Source of the DNA: Verrucomicrobiota bacterium
GTDB lineage: Bacteria > Verrucomicrobiota > Verrucomicrobiia > Limisphaerales > UBA8199
Direction: 5' to 3'
Assembly (NCBI GenBank): GCA_029974925.1
Contig: JARKQH010000206.1
Span: 1-58,635 of the forward strand
DNA length: 58,635 bases
The translations under genes and the position numbers were made by a program. Below, in pieces: positions 41,392-51,049 of this stretch; positions within the stretch are counted from its first letter, which is position 1, and each line of letters starts with the position of its first letter. The notes under the pieces are model-generated. The model saw only the letters and a program-made list of their open reading frames with translations. It was not told where the DNA came from and did not search any database.

Positions 41392-44211
41392 ATGGACTAC
41401 AAGAACTCGTTGAATCTGCCACGAACGGACTTTTCGATGAAAGCCGACCTGGTGGCGCGGGAACCTGAGCGTTTGCGACGCTGGGAGGCCGCCGGTCTGT
41501 ACCAGCAAATTCAGGCTCAGCGCGCCGGGGCGAAGAAGTTTGTGCTCCACGACGGTCCGCCCTTTGCCAATGGGGACGTGCACATCGGCACGGCGCTGAA
41601 CAAGATTCTCAAGGACATCCTGGTGAAGTACAAGAGCTTGCGGGGCTACCAGGCGCCTTACATTCCCGGCTGGGATTGTCACGGCCTGCCGATCGAATTC
41701 AAGGTCACCCAGGAGATGCGCAAGAGCGGGCAGGCCGCGGCCGACGCCGCGGCGATCCGCAAGGCGTGCGAGGCGTATGCCCAAAAATACATTGGCATTC
41801 AGCGGGAGCAGTTCCGCCGGCTGGGCGTGTTGGGAGAATGGGACCATCCCTACCTGACGCTCGACAAGGCCTACGAGGCCGAGGAATTGCGGTTGTTTGC
41901 GGACCTGGTCGAGCAGGGGTTTGTTTACCGGGGCAAGAAGCCGGTTTATTGGAGCATTCCCTGCCGGACGGCGCTGGCCGAGGCGGAGGTCGAATACCAG
42001 GACCACGTCAGCCCCAGTGTGTACGTGAAATTCCGGCTGGTGGGACATCCCGGAACCTCGGTGGTAATCTGGACCACGACGCCGTGGACGCTGCCGGCCA
42101 ATCTGGCAGTGGCCTACAACTCGACGTTCAGCTATTCGCTGGTGCGGGTCGGCGAGGAGGAACTGATCGTCTCCGCGCTGCTGCTGCCCGCCATTGCCGA
42201 AAAATGCGGCTGGTCGGGCTACGAGATTGTGCGCAGTCTGGACGGCGGGCATTTGAGCGGGCTGGAATACGAGCATCCTTTCTGTCAGCGCACGGGCCGT
42301 TTCTTTGCGGGCGACAGTTTCGTGGACAACACCACCGGCACGGGGTTCGTCCATATCGCCCCCGGGCACGGCCTGGACGACTACCTGCTGGGGATGAAGG
42401 AAGGGCTGCCGATTTATTCGCCGGTGGATGACGACGGGCGGTTCATCCACACCAGCGATCTGCCGGTGGCGCAGCAGATGCCGGCCGCCATGGTGGGCGC
42501 GTCCATTTTGGAGAAGCACGGCAAGAGCGAAGCCAACGAAGCGGTGCTGCACGAATTGCGGGTGCGCAAGGCGCTGGTGCACCAGGAAAACTACCACCAC
42601 AGCTATCCCCACTGCTGGCGCAGCAAAACGCCCATCATTTTCCGGGCGATGGACCAATGGTTCATCCGCGTGGACCACGTCGTGGACGGGGTCAGTTTCC
42701 GCGAGCGGGCGCTGCAGGAAATCGAGCGGGTTGAATGGGTGCCGGACTGGGGCCGGAGCCGGATTGAAGCGGCCGTCAAGGCGCGGCCGGACTGGTGCAT
42801 TTCGCGGCAGCGCTCGTGGGGCGTGCCGATTCCGGCCTTCTATGACGCTCACGGCCAGGCGATCCTCGACGCGCGGGTGGTCCGCAACGCGGCGGATTTG
42901 TTCGAGAAGCACGGGTCCAACATCTGGTTCGAGCAGCCCGCAGCCGAGCTCTGGGCGGCGCTCAAGCCGCCGGGATGGACGGGGCCCGAGCCGGCGAGCA
43001 AATCCACCGACACGCTGGATGTATGGATTGACTCGGGTTCCTCCTCGCGGGCGGTCATCGCCCGCCGGGAGGCGCTGCGCGGAACGAGCCGGCCGCACCA
43101 ATGCGACATGTATCTGGAGGGCAGCGACCAGCACCGCGGCTGGTTCCAGTCCTCGCTCCTGCTGTCCCTGGCGGGCCACGGCAGCGCCCCGTTCCGCACC
43201 GTCCTGACGCACGGTTTCATGGTGGACGCGGACCGGGAGAAAATCTCCAAAAGCAAGCAGGGGCAGGGCGGATACGAGAAACCGCAGACGGCGGAAGCCT
43301 ATGTGAAGAAATGGGGCGCGGACATCGTGCGGCTGTGGGTTTCCTCGCAGGATTTTCGCAACGACATCATTGTGAGCGAGGAGCGGATCGCGAAGGTGGC
43401 GGAAACCTATCGCAGTTTGCGCAACGCGCTCCGCTACCAGCTTTCAAACCTTTACGATTTTGATCCGGCCCGCGACGCGGTGCCGGCGGAGCAGCTCACC
43501 GCGCTGGACCGTTGGATTCTGGACGAGTTCTCGCGGCTGGAACAGGAGGTCATGGCCGCCTATGACCGCTACGAGTTTCATGTGGTTTATCAGAAGCTGA
43601 GCCAGTTCGTGGCGGTCGAGCTTTCGGCAATTTATCACGATGTGGTCAAGGACCGGCTTTACACCGATGCGGCCTCCTCCTTGCGGCGGCGCTCGACCCA
43701 GACGGCCCTGCATTGGCTGGTGGGCGGCTTGTGCCGGATGCTGGCCCCGATCCTGGCTTTCACGGCCGACGAAGCGTGGGAATGGGTTCCGGGCCGGAGC
43801 GCCGGGTCGGTGCATCTGTTGAGCTGGGAGCCGCTTGACCTGCGGCTGACGGAGGCGGACCGGGCGGTTTGGAACGCGCTGTTCAAGCTGCGGGAGGCGG
43901 CCCTCCCGGTGCTGGAGGAGGCGCGGCAGGCCAAACAAATCGGCAAGGCGCTGGATGCCCAACTGGTCTTCACCGGACCGGCCTCGGCGCTGGCGCCGGC
44001 GGCGGCGCGGGTGGAAGACCTGCGCGAACTGCTGAATGTGTCGCAATTGGAGGTCAGGCCGGGGGAGGGCGCCGAGGTATCCGTGACGGTCCACAAGGCC
44101 GCGGGCGAGAAATGCGAACGCTGCTGGCACTGGGAGACCAGCGTCGGCGCCAGCGCCGAACATCCGACCCTTTGCCGCCGCTGTGTCGAGGTGGTGCGGA
44201 CGCCGGCCTAA
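41392..44211 (+). CDS. ileS: Isoleucyl-tRNA synthetase
   Basis: Charges tRNA(Ile) with isoleucine and edits valine. The 939-residue class I enzyme has FANGDVHIGTALNKILKD (HIGH motif) near residue 64, WDCHGLPIE, the editing domain with VIWTTTPWTLPAN, DVWIDSGSS, and KISKSK (KMSKS) near 617. The C-terminus binds zinc: CERCWHW and CRRC. Full length, and the start fits the normal MDYKNSLNLP beginning. A good promoter lies just upstream. Confidence 0.97.
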   Translation: MDYKNSLNLPRTDFSMKADLVAREPERLRRWEAAGLYQQIQAQRAGAKKFVLHDGPPFANGDVHIGTALNKILKDILVKYKSLRGYQAPYIPGWDCHGLPIEFKVTQEMRKSGQAAADAAAIRKACEAYAQKYIGIQREQFRRLGVLGEWDHPYLTLDKAYEAEELRLFADLVEQGFVYRGKKPVYWSIPCRTALAEAEVEYQDHVSPSVYVKFRLVGHPGTSVVIWTTTPWTLPANLAVAYNSTFSYSLVRVGEEELIVSALLLPAIAEKCGWSGYEIVRSLDGGHLSGLEYEHPFCQRTGRFFAGDSFVDNTTGTGFVHIAPGHGLDDYLLGMKEGLPIYSPVDDDGRFIHTSDLPVAQQMPAAMVGASILEKHGKSEANEAVLHELRVRKALVHQENYHHSYPHCWRSKTPIIFRAMDQWFIRVDHVVDGVSFRERALQEIERVEWVPDWGRSRIEAAVKARPDWCISRQRSWGVPIPAFYDAHGQAILDARVVRNAADLFEKHGSNIWFEQPAAELWAALKPPGWTGPEPASKSTDTLDVWIDSGSSSRAVIARREALRGTSRPHQCDMYLEGSDQHRGWFQSSLLLSLAGHGSAPFRTVLTHGFMVDADREKISKSKQGQGGYEKPQTAEAYVKKWGADIVRLWVSSQDFRNDIIVSEERIAKVAETYRSLRNALRYQLSNLYDFDPARDAVPAEQLTALDRWILDEFSRLEQEVMAAYDRYEFHVVYQKLSQFVAVELSAIYHDVVKDRLYTDAASSLRRRSTQTALHWLVGGLCRMLAPILAFTADEAWEWVPGRSAGSVHLLSWEPLDLRLTEADRAVWNALFKLREAALPVLEEARQAKQIGKALDAQLVFTGPASALAPAAARVEDLRELLNVSQLEVRPGEGAEVSVTVHKAAGEKCERCWHWETSVGASAEHPTLCRRCVEVVRTPA

Positions 44212-44324
44212 TCCATGACGACCCCCGCGCGTCGGGCGGCCTCCGCGCTTTCATAGACCTCGATGCGCTTGCCATCGGTATCGCAGCCAAAAGCAGGGAA
44301 CCTGCGCTGAGGCAAGGCGTGCAT
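44208..44324 (-). CDS. Possible small protein, 38 residues
   Basis: The minus strand from the ATG at 44324 reads MHALPQRRFPAFGCDTDGKR then IEVYESAEAARRAGVVMD and stops at 44208, overlapping the end of ileS. The EVYESAEAARRAGV part resembles NUMOD1-type or other small helix motifs, and its composition is more protein-like than chance. It could be a small conserved gene or the tail of a lost one. No ribosome site supports the start. Confidence 0.35.
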   Translation of the reverse strand: MHALPQRRFPAFGCDTDGKRIEVYESAEAARRAGVVMD

Positions 44325-44501
44325 GAGGTTTCCCAATATGCAGGGGCCGTTGGTTTAGCGCGTCAAGACCCGATTTTGCGATTGTTTTGCGCCGGGCCGC
44401 GCGGCGTCCGCACCCGCGGCCCGGGCGCCTTCCCCCGCCCGGCTCTGGGAACCGGACTTTTTCGTGCTTTCCGCTCCGGGGCTTTTTGGTAGGCTGGCAG
44501 C

Positions 44502-45590
44502 ATGGAACTGTTTCATCGCATTTTGGAGACGGCCGTCAAAGGCGGCGCCTCGGATGTGCATCTGAAGATCGGCACGCCGGTGGTTTTCCGGATCAACCGG
44601 CAGTTGATTGCCATCGAATGCCCCTATCCGACCGAGGAATGGATGAAGACCGTGGTCGAGCAGGTGACCCCGGCGCATTTGCGCAAGCGGCTGGAACAGG
44701 AGCGGGAGATAGACTTTTCGTATTACGTCCCGAACATCGGGCGGTTCCGGACCAACCTGTTTCAGCAGCGGGGGCAGTGGTGCCTGGCGATGCGGTATGT
44801 CAAGACCGTGGTCCCGAGTTTCGAGGAGCTGGGGTTGCTGGAGCAGATTCGCAAGATCGCCGAATCCCCGCGCGGGATTGTGCTGGTGGCGGGCTCGACC
44901 GGGTGCGGCAAATCCACGACGCTGGCGGCGATGATCGAGCATATCAACGCCAATTTCAAAAAGCACATCATCACGCTGGAGGACCCGATCGAGTATGTCT
45001 TCGAGGACAACCAGTGCATCGTCGAGCAGCGGGAGGTCGGGCTGGACACGCTCTCGTTCCACCACGCGCTCAAGCACGTGCTGCGGCAGGACCCGGACAT
45101 CATCATGATCGGCGAGATGCGTGATTCGATCAGCTTCACGGCGGCGATGAGCGCGGCCGACACGGGGCACCTGGTGCTTTCGACCCTGCACACCACCAAC
45201 GCCGCGCAATCGGTGAACCGGATTCTGGACTTTTTCAAGGCCGATGAGCGGGAACAAATCCGGCGGCAGTTGGCCGGGACGCTGCAGGCGGTGATCTGCC
45301 AGCGCATGGTCAACACGCTGGCCGGGGGGATGACCCCGGCGCTCGAGATCATGATCAACACGCCGACGGTGAAAAAGTTGATTGAGGAAAACCGGCTGGA
45401 CAAACTGCCGGCCGCCATCGAGACGGGGATTGACGACGGCATGCTGAATTTCAACCAGGCGCTGTTCAACCTGGTCAAGGCCGGCAAGGTCAGCGAACAG
45501 GAAGCCCTCAACAAGGCCACCAACCCGCAGGCGCTGGAGATGAATTTCAAGGGCATCTTCCTGGACGAAGGCCGCCGCATTCTGCAATAG
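44502..45590 (+). CDS. pilT: PilT-like twitching motility ATPase
   Basis: A 362-residue retraction ATPase of type IV pili. Visible motifs: SDVHLKIGTPVVFRIN at the N-terminal PAS-like domain, VAGSTGCGKSTTLAAM (Walker A, about residue 131), LEDPIEYVF (Asp box), LRQDPDIIMIGEMRD (Walker B), STLHTTNA (His box). C-terminal residues vary. Length fits PilT. The neighbours do not form a pilus cluster; it probably works with pilus proteins encoded elsewhere. Confidence 0.92.
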   Translation: MELFHRILETAVKGGASDVHLKIGTPVVFRINRQLIAIECPYPTEEWMKTVVEQVTPAHLRKRLEQEREIDFSYYVPNIGRFRTNLFQQRGQWCLAMRYVKTVVPSFEELGLLEQIRKIAESPRGIVLVAGSTGCGKSTTLAAMIEHINANFKKHIITLEDPIEYVFEDNQCIVEQREVGLDTLSFHHALKHVLRQDPDIIMIGEMRDSISFTAAMSAADTGHLVLSTLHTTNAAQSVNRILDFFKADEREQIRRQLAGTLQAVICQRMVNTLAGGMTPALEIMINTPTVKKLIEENRLDKLPAAIETGIDDGMLNFNQALFNLVKAGKVSEQEALNKATNPQALEMNFKGIFLDEGRRILQ

Positions 45591-45637
45591 CCCCGGGCCG
45601 GCGACCCGGCCGGCCGCGCCCGCCCAGGGGGGCTGGC

Positions 45638-47011
45638 TCAGGCGCGACCCTCGCGCAGAGCGCCGCGCGCCGGCCCCGCCGCAAAACGGCGCGGCGCAAC
45701 ATAAAGCGCGCCGCCCTCGAGGTGCTTGAGGATCATCTCGACGGTGCGGTCAATGGCGCCCAGGTTCTCGCGCACCACCTGGAGGGCATTCTGGCCCAGT
45801 TGCCGCCGGCGCTCTTCATCGGACAGCAACTCCGCAATCGCTGCCTCAAGCTGCGTGGCATCCTGGACCTGGACCGCTCCCTGCCGCGCCAGAAAGCTGG
45901 CGACAATTTCGCGGAAATTCTGCATGTTCGGCCCGAAGACCATCGGTTTGGCCAGGGCGCCGGGCTCGATGGGATTCTGGCCGCCATGGGCCAGGAGGCT
46001 TTTGCCGATGAAAATCACCGTCGCCTGCTCGTAGAAATACTTCAGCTCGCCCGTGGTGTTCACCAGCAGGCAGTCCACGGTGCCGCGCGCATGCTGCGTC
46101 GAGAGACTGATCTCGTTGCGAAACACGTAGCGAATCCCGAGGGATTCCAGCTCCCGCCCCACCTCGCGGCTGCGCTCGAAGTGACGGGGAACCAACACCA
46201 GGAACAGGTCCGGAAAACGCGCCCGCAGCCGCAGGTAACACTGGGCCAGCAACAGTTCCTCGCCGGCGTGGGTGCTGCCGCCGACCAGCACCCGGGCGCC
46301 CGGGGGCACTCCCAGCTTGCGGAACATCTCCGGCACATCCACCAGGCGCCGCTCCTCGAGCTTCGCGGCATCATACTTCAAACTCCCCACGATCTGAATC
46401 GCTTCGGGCCGGCAGCCGAGCCGCAGCAACCGCGCCGCATCCGCCTCGTTTTGCGCCCCCACGCCCGTGAAGGAGGCAAACAGCTTGCGAAACAGGAATC
46501 CGAACAGAAGATAGCGCGGGTAGGAGCGGTCCGACAGCCGGGCATTGACCAGGAACACCGGGATGCCAAGCTGCCGGGCTTTCCAAAGAAAATTCGGCCA
46601 GATTTCGGCTTCGATGAGGACGATGGCCTCGGGGCGGACGGTGTTGAGGGCGCGGCTGACACACCCCCGCCAGTCTATGGGGTAATAAATCTTGCTGATG
46701 TGATTGGGCAGCTTTCGCTGCAGCTCCCCCATGCCGGTGGTGGTCGTGGTGGACACCACAATCTTCAAGTTGGGCAGTCGCGGCTCGAGGGCGCGAATCA
46801 ACTGCGTGCAAACATTCACCTCGCCGACACTGACGGCGTGCATCCAGAGGATGTGGCGGTTGGTGATGGCTTGCTTGAACTTGGAGTTATAACGACCGAA
46901 CCGTTGGGCAAAGCCGGTTTGCCAGTTGCCCCGCCGCCACATTCGAAAAAAGTAGTACGGCGATGAGAGGATGAAGAAGATGACAAATACTATGTTGTAA
47001 AGGACTTGCAC
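45638..47011 (-). CDS. waaA: 3-deoxy-D-manno-octulosonic acid transferase
   Basis: WaaA (KdtA) adds Kdo to lipid A in the inner membrane, so the outer membrane contains lipopolysaccharide. The protein has an N-terminal membrane helix (VLYNIVFVIFFIL), HAVSVGEV, VVSTTTTTGMG, EAEIWPNFLW, VNARLSDRSYPRY, GSTHAGEE and the donor motif LLAHGGQNPIEP. The GTG at 47011 gives 457 residues; a TTG at 47029 is an alternative, with no ribosome site for either. Confidence 0.93.
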   Translation of the reverse strand: MQVLYNIVFVIFFILSSPYYFFRMWRRGNWQTGFAQRFGRYNSKFKQAITNRHILWMHAVSVGEVNVCTQLIRALEPRLPNLKIVVSTTTTTGMGELQRKLPNHISKIYYPIDWRGCVSRALNTVRPEAIVLIEAEIWPNFLWKARQLGIPVFLVNARLSDRSYPRYLLFGFLFRKLFASFTGVGAQNEADAARLLRLGCRPEAIQIVGSLKYDAAKLEERRLVDVPEMFRKLGVPPGARVLVGGSTHAGEELLLAQCYLRLRARFPDLFLVLVPRHFERSREVGRELESLGIRYVFRNEISLSTQHARGTVDCLLVNTTGELKYFYEQATVIFIGKSLLAHGGQNPIEPGALAKPMVFGPNMQNFREIVASFLARQGAVQVQDATQLEAAIAELLSDEERRRQLGQNALQVVRENLGAIDRTVEMILKHLEGGALYVAPRRFAAGPARGALREGRA

Positions 47012-47168
47012 AGTGGCAACGCTTGCCAAATCTAAGATGCCGCCATGCTCCTCAATCCACCGGGTTTTGGCAAGGAATTACGCCGCGCCGGCCCAAAACG
47101 GGCAAAGGCCGCAGGCGCGTGGCGGCCTGGACTGCGAACGCGGGGCTCGGGTTATTGACTTTTCCGTC

Positions 47169-47726
47169 CTATCGCGGCGGCAAAGGGCCGACCGAGGTTT
47201 GAGCCACCGGCGCCAGTTTGCGACTGGGGTAGCCTTTGACGTTCACCCCGCGCTGTCGCAATGACTCCGCGAGGGCTGGACGGAAATCGGCAGGACTCCT
47301 TTTCAAAGCCGCCTTCAAGGCCGCGGTCGCCTTTCGACCCGGAATCCGTGTCAGCGCGCAGCGGGCGTCCTCGCGAACTGCCTCGTCGGCCAGCAGGGCG
47401 GCGATGGGGCCAACCGCGGACGGGCCGCCGATTTCCGACAGCAGCCAGAGCAGTTCCCGCCGTCCGCCAGCCCCGGCATGTTTGAGCGCCGCCAGCAATT
47501 CCCGCTCGACCGCTTGGGCTTCCCCCCGCGCTCCCGGCCGGCCCGCGTGACGCACAATCCGGTACAACGCCCGCTTTCCGCGCCGCACGATTTCCGCCTG
47601 GGGGTCGCTCAACAATTCCGCCAACGGTCCCACCGCCGCCGAACCATGGTTTCCGGCGCTTTGCCACGCGGCGGCACTCACCGCGTCATCCGAACTCCGG
47701 ATGGCAGCGATCAAGTCAGAGCACAT
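47169..47726 (-). CDS. HEAT-repeat-like protein
   Basis: A 185-residue protein made almost entirely of helical repeats of HEAT/PBS-lyase type: WQSAGNHGSAAVGPLAELLSDP, ELLWLLSEIGGPSAVGPIAALL and ATAALKAALKRSP. No signal peptide. Its start overlaps the stop of the dehydrogenase by 11 bases, so the two are translationally coupled. In Verrucomicrobia such repeats often accompany secreted dehydrogenases; the role may be protein binding. Confidence 0.75.
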   Translation of the reverse strand: MCSDLIAAIRSSDDAVSAAAWQSAGNHGSAAVGPLAELLSDPQAEIVRRGKRALYRIVRHAGRPGARGEAQAVERELLAALKHAGAGGRRELLWLLSEIGGPSAVGPIAALLADEAVREDARCALTRIPGRKATAALKAALKRSPADFRPALAESLRQRGVNVKGYPSRKLAPVAQTSVGPLPPR

Positions 47727-49062
47727 AAGGATACCGTTGCGGCCGGCTCAACAGGCGATTGGCCTGCTCGTCTCCCACCACCTCCTGCCGGGTCCCGTCC
47801 CAGACGAGTTTCCGGCCCAGGAGATAGGCGAGGTTGCCCAGGTTGCAAAGCGTCGCGGTGCGATGGCCGATCTCGATGTCAACGGCGGGCCGCAGATGCC
47901 CCTCGCGAATCGCTTTGAACCAATCGGCCTTGTGATTCATGTTGAAGTCTTCGTATTCGTCCGTGCGGTACACTTCCTGCCCCCCAGGCGGCAGCTTGAA
48001 ATGGATGGCTTCCGGATTGGCCGGCCGGTAGCCGCCCTCCCATTCCAGCACCAAATGACCGTTATCGCCCCAGAAAACATTCCCAAATTCGGTCTGCCCC
48101 ACCTTGTTCCCGGGCTGTCCCCACTCCAGCGTCCAATCGGGGTCTTTGAACTGGTAGATTACCTCCATCTCGACCGGACAATCCCAGAGGCCCCGGGCCG
48201 GAGGCCGCCCCTTCGCCTCCACGGTAAACGAGGTCTGATGATCCGCATTCATGCACCACAGGATGGTGCTGAACTGGTGCGCGCCGCGGTCCCGAATCTG
48301 GCCGCCGCCTGATTCCATCAACCAGCGGAAATGCGCGGGCTGATAGCGGAGATTGTGGGGGCGCCAGGGCAGCGGCCCCAGCCACAGGTCCCAATCCAGT
48401 CCCTCGGGTGGGGGGCTGTCCGGCACCGGCTTTTCATCCACGGGGTTTGCATAGTGCCAACAGGAGACCCTTCGCACCTTGCCGACAATCCCGTTGCGAA
48501 TGGCGCGGCAGGTGTGCCACGCGCCCTTGGCCGTTCGCGCCTGGGCGCCGACCTGCACCGCCACCTTGTTGGCCCGGGCGGCGGCCACCATCGCCTGGCC
48601 CTCCCGCACCGTCACCGACGCGGGCTTTTCGACATACACGTGCTTGCCCGTCTGGCACGCATGCACCGTCTGGACCGCGTGCCAGTGGTCCGGGGTCGCA
48701 ATCACCACCGCGTCAATGTCCTTTCGCTCGAGCACGTACCGGTAGTCCCGATAGGGAGTCACGCCCGCCCCGGCATTCTCCACCGCCGCCTCCAGCCGGT
48801 TGTCGTCCACATCACACACCGCCGCCACCCGCACTTTCCCCTCCTGCTGAAAACGCATCATGTTGGCCAGGTGCGTCATCCCCATGCCTCCCACACCGAT
48901 GTGCGCAATCACCAGCCGCTGGTTGGCTCCAACCCGTCCCGGGTTCCCCAGAACCTCCGGGGACGCCAGGCCGAATGACACCGCCCCGCCCGCCAAAGCG
49001 GTCACTTTGAGAAAACTGCGACGGGTCAGACCGTCGCCTCTGGCGGTCACAACGCGACTCAT
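47716..49062 (-). CDS. Exported Gfo/Idh/MocA oxidoreductase with Tat signal
   Basis: A 448-residue protein. The N-terminus contains LTRRSFLKVTALAGGAVSFG, a twin-arginine signal. The Rossmann domain is VIAHIGVGGMGMTHLAN...AAVCDVDDNR, with the EKP motif in KHVYVEKPASVTVREG. The C-terminal domain (SGGGQIRDRGAHQFSTIL) is typical. It probably oxidises sugars in the periplasm. It lies 63 bases after the true end of the selenoprotein candidate, on the same strand, and is coupled to the HEAT gene. Confidence 0.85.
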   Translation of the reverse strand: MSRVVTARGDGLTRRSFLKVTALAGGAVSFGLASPEVLGNPGRVGANQRLVIAHIGVGGMGMTHLANMMRFQQEGKVRVAAVCDVDDNRLEAAVENAGAGVTPYRDYRYVLERKDIDAVVIATPDHWHAVQTVHACQTGKHVYVEKPASVTVREGQAMVAAARANKVAVQVGAQARTAKGAWHTCRAIRNGIVGKVRRVSCWHYANPVDEKPVPDSPPPEGLDWDLWLGPLPWRPHNLRYQPAHFRWLMESGGGQIRDRGAHQFSTILWCMNADHQTSFTVEAKGRPPARGLWDCPVEMEVIYQFKDPDWTLEWGQPGNKVGQTEFGNVFWGDNGHLVLEWEGGYRPANPEAIHFKLPPGGQEVYRTDEYEDFNMNHKADWFKAIREGHLRPAVDIEIGHRTATLCNLGNLAYLLGRKLVWDGTRQEVVGDEQANRLLSRPQRYPYVL

Positions 49063-49125
49063 TTCATGAGTTCAATCCACAGTTCGGCCCCCGGGTCCGC
49101 GCCGGCGGAGGGCGGCCGGTCTGGT

Positions 49126-50646
49126 TTACAGGTTTGCCTCGACGGGCTTGCTGACCGTTTGCAGCGCTCCGAGGTCAAAATCCACCTTCACGCTGACTTT
49201 CCCGCCCACGAGATTCTTTGGTACTCGCCATGAGTACGAGCAGGTGCCCCCTCAGCCAAACTCCAGGTTGCCGTTCGCCAACCGTTTACCTTTGGCGTCG
49301 GTGACCGTGAACACCGGTTTTGGCGGGTCTTCTCGAAACTGTTGGCCGGTGCCGAAGACCGAATAAACCTCCCCGGCGGCGCCCACAACCCGCGCACCGA
49401 TGCGGAGTACGAAATCGGAGTCCGAGGCGGTTTTTTTGGGGATGCTGGTGGTGGCCGAACGTTTGTCGGCAGTGAGCTCGATTTCAAGGGGCGCGCCGCA
49501 GCGGAGTTGGGCCGGCGTGACCGCGTGGAAGCGGAGGGGTTCTTGGAAGAGTCGTTGGGAGCCCGAGACCATGACGGGCTGGCGCCCAGGACTTTCTCCC
49601 AGGAGGGTGCAGGCATAGAACCGGTATTGGCCGGGCGGCACCAGAATCTTGCCGCCGGCCGCGCCAGCGCGAAGCAGTTGCCAGTTGCCATCGGCTTGCT
49701 GCCAGCCCAGGCTCACGTTGCGAACCTCGTTGCCGCGGGGCTCGAGGGTCACCTCGGCCAGCGGCTGGGTCCACGGCTCGACGCGCAGGGAGCGGCACTG
49801 GGGGCCCAGCTCGACCCGGAGCGGTCGGGCGCCCGTGTAGAGGAGGGGTCCGAACGGCGCGGCCTCGGCTTGGAAAGGGTCGCTTTCAAATGCGCCGGAC
49901 CCATCCGCATCCACCAGCAGACTGTCGCCGGGGCGGAAGAACCAGTTGGTTTGGGCGCTGCTCTTGTAGAGCTGGGGCTGGGCCGCCTCGCCCAGGCTCA
50001 GGCTGGCATCCCCGTCGTACACGCCCATTTTGACCTTGGCGCCCGCCACTTCGACCGTGGTGTCCAGGTACCAGCCGGCTTTGAGCCGCAACTGGCCGAT
50101 CAGGAGGGCCAGCATCTGACCGTTGGCGGACCGGAGTCCGCTGATGGCGGCGCGGTTGTAAACATGCAACTGGGCGTGGTAAACCGGCCGCGCGCCCGGA
50201 AACAACCCCTCGACTGCCAGCTCGATCGGCCCGAACAAGGCGGACTCGGTCGTCGCGGAGGAGGTGGGACGGCGGTCCGTCGGGAGGGGCACGCGCCCCA
50301 CCACGGGGTCATCGGTCAAATCCCCGTTCCGGTTTGCGTCCACGATCAACCGGTCATAACCCTTTCCCTTGCCCTCGGACTCGTCCAGCCGGAAAACGCA
50401 CAGCGTCTTGCCCGCACCGGTGCGCCATTCGCCATACAGCGCCTGCGGCGAGGCGGCCTTCGGCTCCCGCTTGATGCCCGCCGCCTTGGCCGGCCGCAAC
50501 ATGGCGGAAATCCCGGAGCCGCCCGGGAAGGCCATCACCTCTTTGGCGGGAACGGTCCGAAACTCAAGGGGGAACTCTTCCGCGGCGGCCAGGCACATCG
50601 TCATGCCCAGTGCCGGCGCCAGCCAACCCACGGTAATTCGTGTCAC
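49126..50646 (-). CDS. Candidate selenoprotein: secreted protein with in-frame UGA as Sec465
   Basis: The GTG at 50646, 6 bases after AAGGAA, gives a signal peptide (RITVGWLAPALGMTMCLAAA) and a beta-rich protein with Asp-rich calcium-like motifs (VDANRNGDLTDDP; VDADGSGAFESDP). A TGA occurs at 49254-49252 after NLEFG. Reading it as Sec continues 41 codons, GGTCSYSWRVPKNLVGGKV and on to SKPVEANL, to a TAA at 49128-49126. The tail has alternating hydrophobic strand sequence and looks like the end of a folded domain. Sec465 and Cys469 form a U-x3-C pair, as in redox motifs. SelA and SelB are encoded in this window. If the TGA were a real stop, the product would be 464 residues, ending at Gly464. 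It likely heads an operon with the dehydrogenase and HEAT genes. Confidence 0.75.
49222..49254 (-). promoter_or_regulatory. Candidate bacterial SECIS hairpin after the UGA
   Basis: Nine bases after the UGA the message can fold UGCUCG (49242-49237) with CGAGUA (49227-49222). If the innermost G-C pair opens, the loop begins GU, as in SelB-bound loops. An alternative stem is GUACUC (49237-49232) with GAGUAC (49226-49221) and loop AUGGC. Loop distance from the UGA (15-20 bases) is compatible with bacterial SECIS spacing. Confidence 0.5.
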
Positions 50647-50790
50647 AAAATTCCTTTCGCGCGTGATGTTTGCCCGAGCCTGCGCCCCGCTTCCCAATTT
50701 GTCAAGCAGGCGAAAAGACCCCGGGCCAAACGACTGGATTTTCCGGGGGGCTCGAATCAGTCGGCCGCCCGGCGCGGTGGAAGGGCAGCG

Positions 50791-50927
50791 GGGCTTGCTC
50801 TGCAAGCCCGAACCGGCAGATCGGAGGTCTGCCCCACGGAACGCACAGGATGGCAGTCAAGGGCCCCCCTGAGGCCGCCTCGTGGGGCAGAGCTCTGCTC
50901 TGCCAGTCGCCGGAAACTCCGTTTCCG
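50791..50927. repeat. Cluster of four short hairpins
   Basis: Perfect small inverted repeats in series: GGGCTTGC-TCT-GCAAGCCC (50791-50809), GGCAGA...TCTGCC (50815-50833), GGCAGAG-CTCTG-CTCTGCC (50886-50904) and CGGAAAC-TCC-GTTTCCG (50911-50927). They lie in the 403-base gap between two divergent genes, where I see no other gene. They look like a degenerate mobile or repetitive element; similar repeats may occur elsewhere in the genome. Confidence 0.55.
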
Positions 50928-51049
50928 GGGGATAGTATCGTCGAGGCAATTCAAGGCTTGGCGGCCGCGTTCATTTGGGCTATTGACCCTCGCGAAAGTC
51001 GCGGCTGGCGCGGTCCGTGAGTGGGACGCTCCGGCGGCGGCGAATTGCG

